Positions 54,028-64,000 of a stretch of DNA of 64,000 bases are shown in pieces (within the stretch, counting starts at the first letter, position 1; each line of letters begins with the position of its first letter). The notes under the pieces are model-generated. The model made no database searches. It had not been told where the DNA came from and was given only the letters and a program-made list of their open reading frames with translations. A program made the position numbers and the translations under genes. Source of the stretch: Ciborinia camelliae (taxonomy: Eukaryota > Ascomycota > Leotiomycetes > Helotiales > Sclerotiniaceae); the NCBI GenBank assembly GCA_025890175.1, contig JANPYM010000014.1, forward strand, positions 1,573,829-1,637,828, written 5' to 3'.

Positions 54028-54341
54028 GTAAAGAAAGCGAAGTAAAAACAGAGACAACAACAAGACAAAACTAGAGATAATAGACGGCGTGGGCTTCTAC
54101 CTCCAGCTACCTCCAGCTACCTCCCTACAGTAGTCGGTGTAGGTAGGTATTTAATTAAGGTTTTTGATTTAATTCGAGAATCCGGATGAAAATTGATACG
54201 TTCCGAAGATCTCGGATAAATCCAATATGTCCACGGGTAATCCGAAAAAGCTTATTCATAACTTCCTTTGCTTATTTCGAATGATTTCGAAACGTATGAA
54301 TCTTTAACTCTAGGTTCTAACAAGTCGAAATATAATATAAT

Positions 54342-54422
54342 CTAATCGTGGGTCGCCCCACTTTAGCTTTATGAAGCGTGAGCTGGCTCAAATAAAGCTA
54401 AAGTGGGGCGACCCACGATTAG
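54342..54422. repeat. Perfect 30-bp inverted repeat
   Basis: The left arm 54342-54371 is the exact reverse complement of the right arm 54393-54422, with a 21-nt spacer. The arms contain GGGTCGCCCCACTTTAGC. Identity over 30 bp shows recent origin or conservation. It resembles a foldback element or two abutting terminal inverted repeats of a DNA transposon. I see no clear target-site duplication. Confidence 0.92.
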
Positions 54423-54757
54423 GTCCTAAGGTGCCGGAGGCAAAGCTCGTACAATATCATATTAATATGGTATTATTCCCGGAAGTCTTCACCATTATGG
54501 GCCATGGTGACCAATAAATAAGAATAAGAATAAAAAAGCATTAGAGGCATATATATCTGGGACAAAAGAAAGAAGAAAACCCAAACCAAACCAAACCAAA
54601 TCATTAGTACGGTACAAGATGATGTAATTCCATCTATCTTACAATTCCATCTAAACCCAAGAAATCCAAATGTGAGGCCCGACTCCCGAGAAAAAAGTAA
54701 CTACGTATACTACCTATAGATAGTAAGCAGTTTAAACCCATCCACCTACCCACCCAC

Positions 54758-56104
54758 CTACTCAACAAGCCGATCCCTCAAGCTCCAGCACTCACCCCTC
54801 TCAAACGCATCCAACCACGCCGTAATCGCCCTCACCGACCACCCCCCATCACAATTCTGCACCGCGGCTTCAAAATCCGCCTTCACTGCCCCTTTCGTAG
54901 ACTCTTCGATCCATTCTGGTGCAATTTTCTGCATCTCGTCCCGGAAAACCGCGCGCAGCATCGTCGTTTCGTACTCCAAACGGTGTTCCCAGTAGAGATC
55001 GTTGATGCCTTCATTATCCAGCGCGTCGGCTGCGGGTTCGTTTTCCTCGTCCTCGTCGTCCGGACTGTACTGCTTGCGGTCCGGCTCCTCGGTTCTTTGC
55101 CTCCCTTTAAGGAATTCTGGGACGTCGCAGGATTTCCAGAGGGGGAGCGCGGACACGCACTCCCAGTCGACGATGCCGGTGATGGTGCCATCGTCGTCGA
55201 TTAAGATATTGCGCGACGACAAGTCATCATGGAAGAGCGTCGCTTGCTCCTCTGACATGGAGTCGGGGGTAGGAAAAACGCTAGGAAGGAGCGTGAGAAG
55301 ACGCTCGGCGAGGATTTTGGCGTCCTGCGCGTCTTCCTTCTCGTCTTCGTCGGTGGTGGTGTGGAGGATTCTTTCCTGGTCGCTGAGGGCCATGGTGAGA
55401 CGGGCGCGGAGCCAGTCTTGGCTGTGGGTGAATGGTCCGCGGGTCACATCTTGGCTGATATGATCGCCCCAGAAGAAAAACATGGACACGATTTGTCTCG
55501 GGGCAGGTGTCATCGGTTGTGAGTCTTGTGGTGTTCCGTTGGCACCAGCTGATGATATACTGGAAGACAGATTCCCTCCCACGAGTTGAGATTCTGGGGT
55601 AATAAATATGTTGCCAATAGCCGAGAACTTGTGACGGAAAAGCTGGGCTTGGTATCGTGCCATCTGCTTGACCAGATTCTGTTTGGAATCTGGGGATAAT
55701 TTCCTCCATTTCGTTCGTAAATTCCCACCAGGTAGCATGGTCATTAGTATCCATTCGAACCCAAGCTCATTCTCATCAGTATCATTAAACGCGATGATCT
55801 GGGGCACCGGTATATCCGTAGTTTGGCGAACGAAGTTGATAGTTGCCACCTCACTATTTGTTTTGTTGAAGGGGTCGACAGGCAATGTAACACGAACTAA
55901 GAAGCATCCACTTGCAGTCTCGACTTTGTATAGTTTATTGAAAGCCCCTTCGGCATAAAAGCTAAGATGGCAGAAATCATTTTCCTTAAGGTTGAGGTGC
56001 TTTCGAGCGATTGATTCGACTTTTGAGATATCCGGCTCAGATGTCCAACGCGGCTCGAGACCAAATGTCTCGGCCACCCATTCCAGTCCATTTTGTTTAA
56101 TCAT
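54758..56104 (-). CDS. APH-fold phosphotransferase-like protein
   Basis: Single-exon 448-aa protein of the aminoglycoside/choline kinase-like superfamily, common in filamentous fungi, where substrates are mostly unknown. The N-lobe contains FNKLYKVETASGCFLVRVTL with the likely ATP-binding Arg/Lys region. The catalytic loop is LFHDDLSSRNILIDD, with the predicted catalytic Asp and Asn. The metal-binding motif is GIVDWECVSALPLW. A long insertion (about residues 180-260, Ser/Pro then Asp/Glu-rich) separates the lobes. The C-terminal region contains another acidic stretch (PDDEDEENEPAAD). The start is the ATG at 56104. All key motifs are present, so activity is plausible, but real antibiotic resistance should not be assumed. 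The G+C-rich third codon positions contrast with the AT-rich island upstream. Confidence 0.88.
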   Translation of the reverse strand: MIKQNGLEWVAETFGLEPRWTSEPDISKVESIARKHLNLKENDFCHLSFYAEGAFNKLYKVETASGCFLVRVTLPVDPFNKTNSEVATINFVRQTTDIPVPQIIAFNDTDENELGFEWILMTMLPGGNLRTKWRKLSPDSKQNLVKQMARYQAQLFRHKFSAIGNIFITPESQLVGGNLSSSISSAGANGTPQDSQPMTPAPRQIVSMFFFWGDHISQDVTRGPFTHSQDWLRARLTMALSDQERILHTTTDEDEKEDAQDAKILAERLLTLLPSVFPTPDSMSEEQATLFHDDLSSRNILIDDDGTITGIVDWECVSALPLWKSCDVPEFLKGRQRTEEPDRKQYSPDDEDEENEPAADALDNEGINDLYWEHRLEYETTMLRAVFRDEMQKIAPEWIEESTKGAVKADFEAAVQNCDGGWSVRAITAWLDAFERGECWSLRDRLVE

Positions 56105-57731
56105 TTTGTGGGTGGAAAGGAATGATGATAATAAATCGAGGATGCTGAACTATGAGATAATTAGAGCTTGTTCGGCGTCCACCTTGCGTAGGAGGCTAGA
56201 TATAACCTCGTAACAGTTTTATATTTTTATATTTAATCTAAAGAAAGGGTTCTATACTGGATATGGAGGGCCTTATTAGAGTTAGAAGTGGTCTAGAATG
56301 AGTGAAGATAGCATTTCATCATAACCTCAGTTGTCATGCCCAGGCCCGTGCCTAAATGCCTGCCATGTAGCCACTCACGTGATCACCCTCTATATTAGAT
56401 AGTGATCTTTCGGAGGGTTGAAGGGTTGAGGTTGAAGTTGAAATTGAAGTTGAAGGGAATGGAGATATAAATCTATACCCTATATACCCTATATACCCTA
56501 TATACCCTATATACCCTATATACCCTATATACCCTATATACCCTATATACCCTATATACCCTATATACCCTATATACCCTATATACCCTATATACCATAC
56601 CGTACCCGACAATATACCATATTCACCACCTACCTACCTAAACTACCCTATACCCAACCAACCAACCTTTAACTCCAGACACCCTACACCCTATACCAGC
56701 ATATACACATACACCACAATATCTTCATTTTCTTATTCATCCTCATTCATCCTCATTCATTCTCATTATACAAAATATCTTCCATTCTTTCATTCTTTCA
56801 TTCTTATTCTTATTCACATGTACATTACACTCTTATCTCATTCGACTAATTAGCACCATTCTCACTCTCACCCTCCCCCTCCCCCTCACGCTCCCCATGA
56901 CCGGGTGGATGAATGCTTGACCAATTTTCCTTCTTCCCTCCTTCTCTATCCTATCCTGTCATATTGCCTGCCTATTGCCTATTTATTCATTCATTCCCTC
57001 CCACCAGTGCCACCAATCCATCACATCACTTCATATTCCTATCCAATCCAATCCAATCCAATCCAATCACATCCAAACCAAATCCAATCCAATCATAGGC
57101 CAAACATCTCTCCTCTCCTCTCCTATCCCCTCATCCATCTCTCCATCCCCTCTCCCATCCCCTCCTCCTCCCTCCTCCTCCCCCCCCTCCAAAAGTGGAA
57201 AAAAGATAAAAAAAGATACACCGAAAGAAACCAAAATCACAAGAGTCCCAAGGCACAAAAGTCCCAAGGACAAAAAGCTCAAAAGCGCAGAGCTCCAAAC
57301 GCAAAACGCAAACAAAAAAAACACACAGCGAAGCGAAAGAAGATAAGGTAAATAAGAGACGAAGAAGAAGAAGAAGAAGAAGAAGAAGAAGAAAAAGAAA
57401 GAAAGAAAAAATAGAATAGATGAATGAAAAAGAATCTCTCAATATTACAACATGATATTTCTTTCTTTCTTTCTTTCTCTCTTGCTGCCCATTTTACATG
57501 TAATGTCCACATAAAAATATAAAAACATAAAATATGCACGTAAGAAAAAGAAGAAGAAAAAGAATTCAAAAAGACAAAAAAAGAATTTCAAAAATCTCAA
57601 AAACTAAGTCCACTTTTTTCCTTCATTCATTCCTTCATTCCTTCCTTCCTTCTTCCTCCTCCACACAAAAAAATCTTCTCAATATATCAATCAAATTAGA
57701 AAAAGAAAATCCCAATTCCTCAAAAAAAAAT
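56105..57731. other. Low-complexity intergenic region
   Basis: TCACGTGA at 56375-56382 lies about 270 bp upstream of the APH-fold gene. A 9-bp satellite follows. 56.6-57.7 kb is CAT/CCT/TTC-rich with an AATCC repeat near 57045-57090, a GAA run at 57361-57395 and CTTT repeats near 57460. Long frames at 56905-57351 and 57131-57569 are artefacts of these repeats. Part of it is the 3' region of the RRM gene. Confidence 0.6.
56473..56594. repeat. 9-bp satellite, TATACCCTA
   Basis: About 13 uninterrupted copies of a 9-bp unit (TAGGGTATA on the other strand). The unit contains TAGGG but is not the usual fungal telomere repeat TTAGGG, and it lies inside unique sequence, so it is a satellite. Confidence 0.95.
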
Positions 57732-60185
57732 TCAATTGCCTGCAACTTCTTCTTCCGCCCAACCATTCAGTCCATGTCCTTGTCCATCAATCCCCAGTCC
57801 ATATCCACTATTGAATCCACCATTTCCCAAACCACCCGAGAAAGAATTTTGATATTGATGCCCTCGACCTCGTGAACCTCCTTGATCTCCATTTCCATTC
57901 CCATCCGGTTGTGCGAAAACGGGGAGGGAAACTGCCCTGCTGTGACTTCCTCGAGCTGGTGCCAATAATCCATTCATCGTAGGTGCTCCAGATGATTGAT
58001 AACCATTTACATTGCTGATACTTGCACTTGATCCATGTCCATGTCCATTAGGTTGTGATTGTTGAATATTTAAATCATCCATATTTCCACCACCATACAG
58101 AGCAGCTTGTTGAGCTGCTAAAACTTGTTGCTGTTGTTGTTGAAGAGCTGCGACTGAGTAAGGGTCAAGATTTTGTTGTTGCTGTTGTTGAGCTTGTTGA
58201 GAAATTTGGTTGAGGTACATGGTCAATGGATTATTACTACCAGCATTGAGAATGGTTGATGGAGTAGATCCTTGTTGAAAGTTTCCATTCGAATCATTAA
58301 GAGATCCTGGATCTACAGAACCTGTTGGAGAAGAATCATTTTGACTTGGTTGAATTCCACCTGAGTGAGGAGGTGAGTTAACACCATCACCACGTGGAGA
58401 TTGAGTTTGTTGAACTTGTCTTGGAGGATTTCCACATCGATCCTTGCCAAAGTTAACCTTGAATCGACGGTACTCTTCCTTGCCTCGAATGGCTTCAATT
58501 GCCTTGATAGCATTTGCGATATTGGTAAAGTTAACAAATGCGCAACTCTTCTCTCGGAGAGTATTGACCAATTCAATTTCACCATATTCAGAGAAATCCT
58601 GTCTCAGTCTCTCTTCAGTCCATGATTCATCCAAGTTACCAATGTAAACATTTCTTGATGCTCCACCACTAACAGCCAGAGCGATCGCAGCTGGAAGTGC
58701 ACCAGAATGCTTTCCCCATCCAATCTTTAACCTTCGGTTGTGAATCATCAACCCTTGCAAGTTACTCAAAGCATAGAAAGAAGCCGCCGAAGTAGGATCA
58801 ATGAATGTGACGAAGCAGATATGCTTGTCGGGTATATATCGAATGTGATGTAAGAGACCACCTCTAACAACATTGCAAATTTCCTCAATGGTGGTCTCGG
58901 GATGAATGTTACCCAAGTAAACCGTTCGGTTTCCAAGGTTGTTGATTCCACCCGCAGTTGTAGCGACAGCAGCGGCAGCTACAGATTGTTGAGCCAAAGC
59001 ATTTGAGATCAAGTCACGATCAGCTCCATTGAGAACGTGAGCGTATCCTGGAGCGATACCAAGATACTGAGCGGCATTCTGCTGTTGAGTCTTTGAAACG
59101 TAAGCGCAACGATCCTTTCCGTAGTATACCCGACGTGGTGATTGCCATTTTGCCTCCTGAGGTAATTGAGAAACCGCCTTGATGGCATTTCCAATTGACA
59201 AGAAGTGAACAAATCCAATTGCCTTTTCTCGAACGATCTTCACGGTATCGATGGGACCAAATTTTCCAAGGTCCTCACGCAATTCATCCTCCGTAACCTC
59301 CTCACCAAGGTTTCCCAAATAAACATTTCTCGAAGCACCCGATTGTTGGACGGCAAGAGCAACAGATGTAGGGACTTGAGAAGGTTTTCCCCAACCAACC
59401 TTGATATCCTGTCCTCTGATGGAAAGCTTCTTCAAAATTGCATCTGAGTGGAAATGAGTGGCGGAACTTCCATCCAAGAATGAGATGAAAGCACAGTTCT
59501 TATCTGGCAAGAGTCTCACCGACTCGATTTGCCCACTGCGAACATGACCAAGGATTTCTTCGGCAGATGTCTCAGGGGGAATATTTCCAAGGTAAACGGT
59601 TCTGCTAGTCCCTGACACCAAACCGGGTGACATTTGAACTGGTGAAGAAGGTGTCATGCTCATGTTCTGCATCCCATGGTTCATCTGAGAGAATCCACCA
59701 GTTGGAGATTGTGGGTTGTAGAATTGAGGTGCGCCGTAAGTCGAGGGAGAGACTAAACTCTGGTAGAGTTGAGGGGACATTGGCCCCGTTGGGCTTTGAG
59801 GTTGTTGATTCTGCTGTTGGTGCTGGAAGGTCGCATAGTTTTGAAATTGAGGACTTTGAAAGGCTGAAGGGGTTCCTGGTTGGAAAGGGCTCCCGAGAAG
59901 AAGTTGAGAAGGTAGCAAAGGTGTAAATTGCATATCGAAAGCGGTACCAGGTGTTGTCATATCATTTTGACCTTGCTGACCCATGCCTTGCGTATGTGTA
60001 TTTATTGAAGGAATGTTCACCCTGCGAGAATGTCTATCACCATAACCACCCATCGAAAATTGATTTGAACTGTATGCGCCATGAGAAAAGCCCGTGTCGC
60101 TGTTGGATGGCTTAGAGGCGTGGCCAAAAGATCTATTTACAGACGCCGATCCAGATCCGCCATTTTGAGTTTGTGACTCCTGCAT
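57732..60185 (-). CDS. nrd1: Four-RRM RNA-binding protein, Nrd1/Msa2 type
   Basis: Cytoplasmic or stress-granule RNA-binding protein related to fission yeast Nrd1, a regulator of sexual differentiation that binds mRNAs. It has 817 aa from the ATG at 60185 ([11 protein letters not shown]). The frame is open 39 nt further, without an ATG. Four RRMs occur as two similar pairs: RRM1 near residue 193 ([17 protein letters not shown]), RRM2 near 285 ([17 protein letters not shown]), RRM3 near 418 ([17 protein letters not shown]) and RRM4 near 510 ([17 protein letters not shown]). After RRM1 and RRM3 come matching IKVGWGK and LKIGWGK motifs, and RRM2 and RRM4 end with YYGKDRC and NFGKDRC. The N-terminus is Gln/Ser/Pro-rich, and the C-terminus has Gln runs and a Gly-rich end. 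The long upstream region suggests extensive 5' control. Confidence 0.92.
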   Translation of the reverse strand: MQESQTQNGGSGSASVNRSFGHASKPSNSDTGFSHGAYSSNQFSMGGYGDRHSRRVNIPSINTHTQGMGQQGQNDMTTPGTAFDMQFTPLLPSQLLLGSPFQPGTPSAFQSPQFQNYATFQHQQQNQQPQSPTGPMSPQLYQSLVSPSTYGAPQFYNPQSPTGGFSQMNHGMQNMSMTPSSPVQMSPGLVSGTSRTVYLGNIPPETSAEEILGHVRSGQIESVRLLPDKNCAFISFLDGSSATHFHSDAILKKLSIRGQDIKVGWGKPSQVPTSVALAVQQSGASRNVYLGNLGEEVTEDELREDLGKFGPIDTVKIVREKAIGFVHFLSIGNAIKAVSQLPQEAKWQSPRRVYYGKDRCAYVSKTQQQNAAQYLGIAPGYAHVLNGADRDLISNALAQQSVAAAAVATTAGGINNLGNRTVYLGNIHPETTIEEICNVVRGGLLHHIRYIPDKHICFVTFIDPTSAASFYALSNLQGLMIHNRRLKIGWGKHSGALPAAIALAVSGGASRNVYIGNLDESWTEERLRQDFSEYGEIELVNTLREKSCAFVNFTNIANAIKAIEAIRGKEEYRRFKVNFGKDRCGNPPRQVQQTQSPRGDGVNSPPHSGGIQPSQNDSSPTGSVDPGSLNDSNGNFQQGSTPSTILNAGSNNPLTMYLNQISQQAQQQQQQNLDPYSVAALQQQQQQVLAAQQAALYGGGNMDDLNIQQSQPNGHGHGSSASISNVNGYQSSGAPTMNGLLAPARGSHSRAVSLPVFAQPDGNGNGDQGGSRGRGHQYQNSFSGGLGNGGFNSGYGLGIDGQGHGLNGWAEEEVAGN

Positions 60186-61690
60186 CCCGAGAAGATGAGG
60201 TGGCAGGACAAAGCTGTCCCGCACGAGAGATGATATTACCGCCGTTTTGAAGGATTAAAATGTGCCTACAGAGGCACGTTGAAGAACTTTTGGTCTTGAA
60301 GATTAATCAATTCAATTGACCAAAGGGGGATCCAATTGAAAATTAATCTGCCAGGACTTGAAAGAAGAGTGAATGAATATGCGAGGGGAGATCAATTCGA
60401 GATATTCGATCTGAAGTGAAGTTTGGATATGTATTAACAAAGCTTAGGTAGTAGGTACTAGGTATGTAGATATTCGAGGTTGGCTGGTTGGCTGGAATTG
60501 AGAATGTTTGTGCCGCTATAAACAAATTCTTGTATAGATAGAAATATGAATATTAAAAAGAGGTTCGGGTCTGTATACAAGTATTCGAATCGAAAAGGGA
60601 GAAAGTTATCGATGTGAATCGTCGCAAAATATCTATATGGATGGCAGATTTTCGAAATGGATGTTGATTGATTGGGATCGAAGGGATCGAAGGAGTGAAG
60701 TTGGAAGTTTGAAGTTTGAAGTCTGAAGTAGAGTGGAGTGAATGCTCGAGGGACTTTTGATTACTTTGATGGTACCTAGGTATTCAAAAGATTTCCAATC
60801 AATCCAAGTAATCATCAAGCGTCAACCGTCAACCGTGAATCGTCGTCAATGCCGTCAATGCGAAAGGCAAATTGAAAGGAAGTTCTAGAATTAAATCTTC
60901 AGAAAAATCTGCTCGATGCAATGAATGAATTGGATGCAAGATTTTGTAAGTGGGTTGGGTTGGGTAAGAAGATAGATATTGAACAATAGTAACAACAAAG
61001 AAGTTTTGTCAAAAAGGAGGTGGGAACTTTTTGTCAAGCTTATTAGTAGAATACTTGTAAAGGTAAGGTAGAGTAGAGGAGAGTAGAGGAGAGGAGAGTC
61101 GTAAGTAGTGTACTTTGAACAAATCGATAAGGACTGTTGGGGATGGAATTGAATTGAATTTCTTTTTTCTCTTCTTTCCTTTCCTCTTCTTTTCTTTCTT
61201 TCCTCTCATATACACACACACTTCTCTTCTTCTTCTTGTCTCTTCTTATCTCTTCAATCTCTTCAATAATCAATCAATATTGTCAAATGTTCAAAAGTCC
61301 AAGAATCCAAGAATTGGGAAATTGTGAAATGGGGTAAAAAAAAGGGGGATGCAAGAAGTAGGTAGGTAATCCAGTCCGCTTTTTTTTTATCTCTCTCTTT
61401 TTGAAATGTACACCTTTTTGGGGGGGGTCGGAGGGGGGAGTTGATTTTTAAAGAGTGTATTATTATTTCAAATGAATTAACCAAAGATGGATTAATTGGA
61501 ATAAAAATCCAAACAATAACAACAACCAAGAAAAAAAAAGGAGTTGAATGTAAAGAATAAATTCTTGATGAAAGAATTGAGAATTGTGAATGGTTCAAAG
61601 CATGAGCATAGGTAATAATCAATGTAAGAGAAGCAAAAGTGTATAATGAAGGAAGAGAGACCTTTGAGATTGGAGAGGGAGTGAAGAGAG

Positions 61691-61726
<36 letters not shown>

Positions 61727-64000
61727 CTGTAGGGAGATTGATCAGACAGATGAATTGAGCATTATTATTATTAGAAGGATTCGATGAAATGGGTAAGGAG
61801 GGAATGATGAAAATGAATATGTTCTCTACTCTAAGAACATAATTTGATGATTCTCTCAAATGGCATTGATCATTGGTTGAGAGAGAAAGAATAATAATGA
61901 ATTGAATAATTCATTTAATTTATTCAATTTATCCATACATAATCCACCTGTGCCATTTATCCAATTTATCCAAACATGATCCATCCAAAATAGGTAAACC
62001 ACATCAAGCCCTGGAGCACCTCAATTAATCATAAACCAATGAAATGATTCCATTCATGAAAAAGCAAAGAAAAGGGAGACCCTGAAAAGACCTCTTCATT
62101 TTAATTAAACCCAATGAAGTTTAGCGGTCAGCTTCATTTGATCGCGTTGGAGGGTCTCATTATTCATAGCCCGGTCCCTAGCCTTCATCAACATTCATGG
62201 GCGGGGGTCCTTCCTTTCTTAGATGGATTCCCGTCACTCGTTACCTAGGAGGCTAGTACCTACCTTAGTCTTGTTTTTTTTTTTGCCTCTGATCAACACC
62301 TGCAGCCTACGGTACAGGATCCTTTTAACCTGATGTTGATGTTTTGGCTATAACTTGGCTTGGGGGTTGCACTGTTGGTTGGTTTGGGGCTTGTTTGGTA
62401 GGGAGGTAATCAAAGAGTAGGGTAGTTTTTCCCCTTTACTAAAAAAGCCAAAAAGCCTCCAAGACCGTTTCTCATAAACATTGGAATTTTACCAGGACAG
62501 TACAGTCGGTACGGAGTATAGTATGTAGATATTTATTTTAAGATCATATCATACTCAAAACAAGTCAAGGTACTGTAAAACAAGATAATAATATCTCTCT
62601 CTCGGACGGTCGGATCCTTCACTTTGACAATGTTAATGACTATTATGTAAGCACTCTCCACCAACAGGTACTGCAGATATGGATGGCGGGCGGTAGGTAC
62701 AATAATAAAAAGCATATATAATTAATAAATAGATAGGAGTTATATATAAAGACTTGAAAGCGTTAAAACCAAGATGCGGACAGATTTATATACCTAGGTA
62801 CCTATATATCAACACTTCCAAGTTAAAGTTATTCATATCAGTAAGGACCACGTAGATAGATAGATATATAAACAAAGAACTTCTCTTTCATCTTTTTATC
62901 TTTTATCCTTTATCTTCTTACCCTTAAGGTTCTTAGACGGCATTCACCTTAGATGGCATTCACTTCAGTTAACATTCACCACAACTACAACTATTTATTG
63001 GATATACAGTATAATACATTTACTACCTACCTTACCTACCTAGTACCTAGATTTTCATACATATATAATTTTTTAATTTTTATATCATTCATTCCGAACC
63101 TTACAGTGTAGCCTTAGATCCATCTCCATCATCCATCCATCCATCATCCATTATTTATCATCCATCTCCACATCACCAAACGAACGTGGTGCATCTTCAT
63201 TCATCAATTCAGGGTCCCAAACCCCCGAACTCCATCTTTTTTCCACCTTTTTGAGGAACTTCTTCATTTAGGTATACCTAGATTCCACTTCTATATCTAT
63301 ATCTAGTAGTAGATATAGGTATAGATATAGATATATCCATCTATTATTACCGTTTACAGTTTACAATTTATCGAGGTATAATTTATCTAGATATCTACCT
63401 ACCGCTTATGGCATACTATACTGGCTGGTTACTTAGATATATATCGGTAGATACCTAGATATAATGAAAGTCTAATAAATATGATATATACCTATATACC
63501 TACCTACCTAGGTAGATATTGAAGCAAACAATTAATTAAAACTCCAATCGATTCTACGAAGTACACCTGCAGATGCAGTCAATTCAAATCAACTCAAGTG
63601 TATTAGATAGGTAGGTAGATATCTAGGTACTTAGGTATCAATACCTAGGTAGGTAGACCTGGGTGAGCTGGAGGTAGGTAGGTAGATAGATAGGCAGGTA
63701 GGTGGGTAGGTATCTATACCTTATATAGGTATACATGTACTACATAATATACTATACCTATTATCCACTCTAAATAACTTTCTCATCTTGGCAATAGTCG
63801 GTCTAGATATTATATCATAATCATCATCATCATAATCATCATCATCATAATCATCATCATCATAATCATAATCATATCATCTAGATCTACTATACATACC
63901 TAGGTACCTAGTAGGTAGCTAACCTAGATATAGTATTCCATACCTCTCTACCTACCTCTCTACCTACCTCTCTACCCAGGTACTCTAACACTCTGACTTG
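60186..64000. other. 3.8-kb low-complexity region upstream of the RRM gene
   Basis: No gene is supported to the window end. The first part is probably the promoter and long 5'UTR of the RRM gene. Simple repeats include GA at 61700-61724, CTTCTT tracts at 61150-61260, TAGGTAGG-type tracts at 63000-63060 and 63480-63720, and TCATCATCATAA at 63800-63860. The 198-codon minus frame at 61263-61859 is built from these repeats. Confidence 0.6.
63800..63870. repeat. ATC/TAATC microsatellite
   Basis: Repeating ATCATCATCATA units run for about 70 bp. Simple slippage repeat. Confidence 0.85.

Larger units (their letters stand above)
53399..54757. other. Repeat-rich intergenic region
   Basis: Upstream region of the 527-aa gene, two minisatellites, a perfect inverted repeat and the 3' flank of the APH-fold gene. 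Open frames within the minisatellites are repeat artefacts. No gene is supported. Confidence 0.6.

Noticed and set aside
53779..54068. Open frames on the minus strand
   Set aside because: They are translations of the minisatellite; all frames stay open because the units lack stops.
54758..56104. Antibiotic resistance gene
   Set aside because: APH-fold genes are abundant in fungi with unknown substrates. Nothing here points to a drug.
56473..56594. Interstitial telomere
   Set aside because: The unit is TAGGGTATA, not TTAGGG, and unique sequence lies on both sides.
56905..57569. Long overlapping frames on both strands
   Set aside because: Driven by AATCC, TCC, GAA and CTTT repeats. Open in several frames at once.
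61263..61859. 198-codon minus-strand open frame
   Set aside because: Composed of GA/CT and A/T simple repeats (a long Ser-Leu run), with no motif.

Overview
The window is nuclear DNA of a filamentous ascomycete (Pezizomycotina). The evidence is short introns (mostly 43-130 nt) with GTAAGT-like donors and CTAAC-like branch sites, a HET-domain gene, a Clr5-TPR gene, fungal-type secreted proteins, and AT-rich spacers full of TAGGTAGG-type microsatellites. This style fits a leotiomycete such as Botrytis or Sclerotinia, but that placement is inferred and was not tested. No prokaryotic, plasmid or phage features were seen.

Left part (1-26.5 kb) looks accessory. It holds two tandem paralogous C2H2 zinc-finger genes (359-2326 and 3761-5950, both minus), a HET-domain gene (7805-9913), an unrecognised 584-aa protein with a polyproline run and acidic tail (10235-12101), a small secreted six-cysteine protein in three exons (16560-17111), a Q/N/S/T-rich 133-aa protein (19780-20228), a Clr5-TPR protein (23003-25429) and a small secreted protein (25988-26548). 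The long spacers between them hold only scraps of coding-like sequence.

Middle part (28-50.9 kb) is mostly housekeeping. It holds a poorly resolved candidate gene (28061-28926), the mRNA capping guanylyltransferase (29476-30636), an OPT oligopeptide transporter with a one-base frameshift in a G8 tract (32850-35813), two conserved-looking hypothetical genes (37461-38238 and 39582-40958), TIM23 (41600-42320), a ten-exon TRM732/THADA homologue diverging from it (42805-48273), a single-pass membrane microprotein (48642-49043), a secreted protein of the family annotated 'DNase1' (49502-50056) and an intron-containing tRNA-Gly(GCC).

Right part (51-64 kb) has an accessory island: a decayed gene fragment that may come from a recombinase, an unrecognised 527-aa protein, two minisatellites and a perfect 30-bp inverted repeat. 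It is followed by an APH-fold kinase-like gene, a 9-bp satellite, a four-RRM Nrd1-type RNA-binding protein and 3.8 kb of low-complexity DNA without a supported gene.

The genes do not form one pathway. The informative groupings are the TIM23/TRM732 divergent pair, the zinc-finger pair and the 51-54 kb island. Exon boundaries were derived by hand from splice motifs and reading phase, and most close exactly in phase. Two introns only close if they are GC-AG introns.
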